Positions 5,063-5,421 of a stretch of DNA of 5,421 bases are shown here, piece by piece. The stretch is taken from contig JAZBPA010000079.1 of NCBI GenBank assembly GCA_036351435.1, positions 1 to 5,421 of the forward strand, in the 5' to 3' direction. Position numbers and translations under genes: made by a program. Under the pieces are notes generated by a model, which saw only the letters and a program-made list of their open reading frames with translations, ran no database searches and was not told the DNA's origin. Within the stretch, counting starts at the first letter, position 1, and every line of letters starts with the position of its first letter. The DNA comes from JAAUQA01 sp036351435 (GTDB lineage: Bacteria; Pseudomonadota; Gammaproteobacteria; Competibacterales; Competibacteraceae).

Positions 5063-5421
5063 CTAGTGATCCTCTCCCGCTGCCTGTAAGACCCGCGTGT
5101 AGAGATCGCTGCTTACCCAAAAAACCGGCGTGTGTGGTGAGCGCATCCAACAGCGGCTTGACAGCCTCAATCAAACCCTGGTGCTTGCTTTCAATTAGGA
5201 TACCTAGAAGACCGATGACACGTAGCCCGAATCGTTGCGCGACCGAGCGACCGCGTTGCTCATCAATGAGGAGTAGCTCAGCATGGCACTCAATAGCTGC
5301 AGAGATTGCTTCGGCTTCCCCGGGGTCAAGTTCGACACTGAGTGCGCTGACCAGAGTACCGTCGGTAACGGTACAGCGGGAAATCCAATCAACCTGTTGC
5401 ACTTCTCGGGCACCGGCCTGA
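5063..5421 (-). pseudogene. DUF3368 family PIN-like (VapC-type toxin) protein, 5'-truncated by the window, with a frameshift near the C-terminus
   Basis: The gene enters from the right edge. The visible frame reads GAREVQQVDWI near the edge, then ELDPGEAEAI (the acidic PIN motif), LLIDEQRGR (the conserved Asp segment), GLRVIGLLGILIES and KPLLDALTTHAGF, the recognisable C-terminal half of DUF3368 proteins. After HAGF this frame becomes unfamilial sequence and ends at 5004. Removing one base from the T6 run (A6 at 5119-5124 on the plus strand) restores the expected family ending, GFWVSSDLYTRVLQAAGEDH, with a TAG at 5063-5065. This is a one-base insertion, or needs a +1 shift. DUF3368 proteins are PIN-domain relatives, often paired with UPF0175-type antitoxins encoded upstream, which would lie outside the window. 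The GTG at 5400-5402 is not the start, because coding clearly continues past the edge. Whether the frameshift is real or a sequencing error cannot be judged here. Confidence 0.8.

Noticed and set aside
5119..5125. Programmed -1 ribosomal frameshift at the U-run in the DUF3368-like gene
   Set aside because: The frame that restores the family C-terminus needs a +1 (or -2) shift, not -1, so a classic slippery heptamer does not explain it. An indel is simpler.
4975..5421. 148-codon open frame on the plus strand reaching the right edge
   Set aside because: It is antisense to the DUF3368-like gene, and its Ser/Pro/Arg-rich product resembles no family I know.

Overview
The window (5421 bp, moderate-to-high GC coding DNA) looks like the chromosome of a proteobacterium. 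The evidence is a near-consensus sigma-54 promoter, Shine-Dalgarno-led genes and tight operons. A gammaproteobacterium, perhaps a methylotroph, is my guess from the style of the proteins and is not proven here. Every gene I can support lies on the minus strand, so biological reading order runs from right to left.

The core (about 542-4709) is a complete guanidine-utilisation operon. A sigma-54-type -24/-12 element (4694-4709) drives a short leader, then a guanidine-I (ykkC class) riboswitch aptamer (4545-4632). The 3' end of the aptamer overlaps a likely intrinsic terminator (4518-4550). Behind it come a periplasmic substrate-binding protein (3493-4494), an ABC permease (2623-3489), an ABC ATPase (1758-2606) and a ureohydrolase-fold guanidine hydrolase, GdmH (542-1738). 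Gaps between these genes are 3, 16 and 19 bp. The logic I infer is that nitrogen shortage starts transcription through RpoN, guanidine lets it read through, the transporter imports guanidinium, and GdmH splits it to urea and ammonia. The HypA/HypB-like nickel chaperones that accompany gdmH in Synechocystis are not in the window.

Left of the operon (1-541) are a solitary VapB-type antitoxin gene (248-478) and the first 77 codons of a malonyl-CoA synthetase-like AMP-binding enzyme (1-233, running off the left edge). The antitoxin gene has a 13-bp-arm inverted repeat over its promoter region and no VapC beside it.

Right of the operon (4710-5421) are an intergenic region with a roughly 97-bp imperfect palindromic element (4789-4885) and a short 10-bp tandem repeat (4905-4929), then a DUF3368/PIN-like toxin-family gene (5063-5421, running off the right edge). 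The PIN-like gene carries an apparent one-base frameshift in a six-base homopolymer (5119-5124). The guanidine operon is therefore flanked on both sides by incomplete or damaged toxin-antitoxin pieces.
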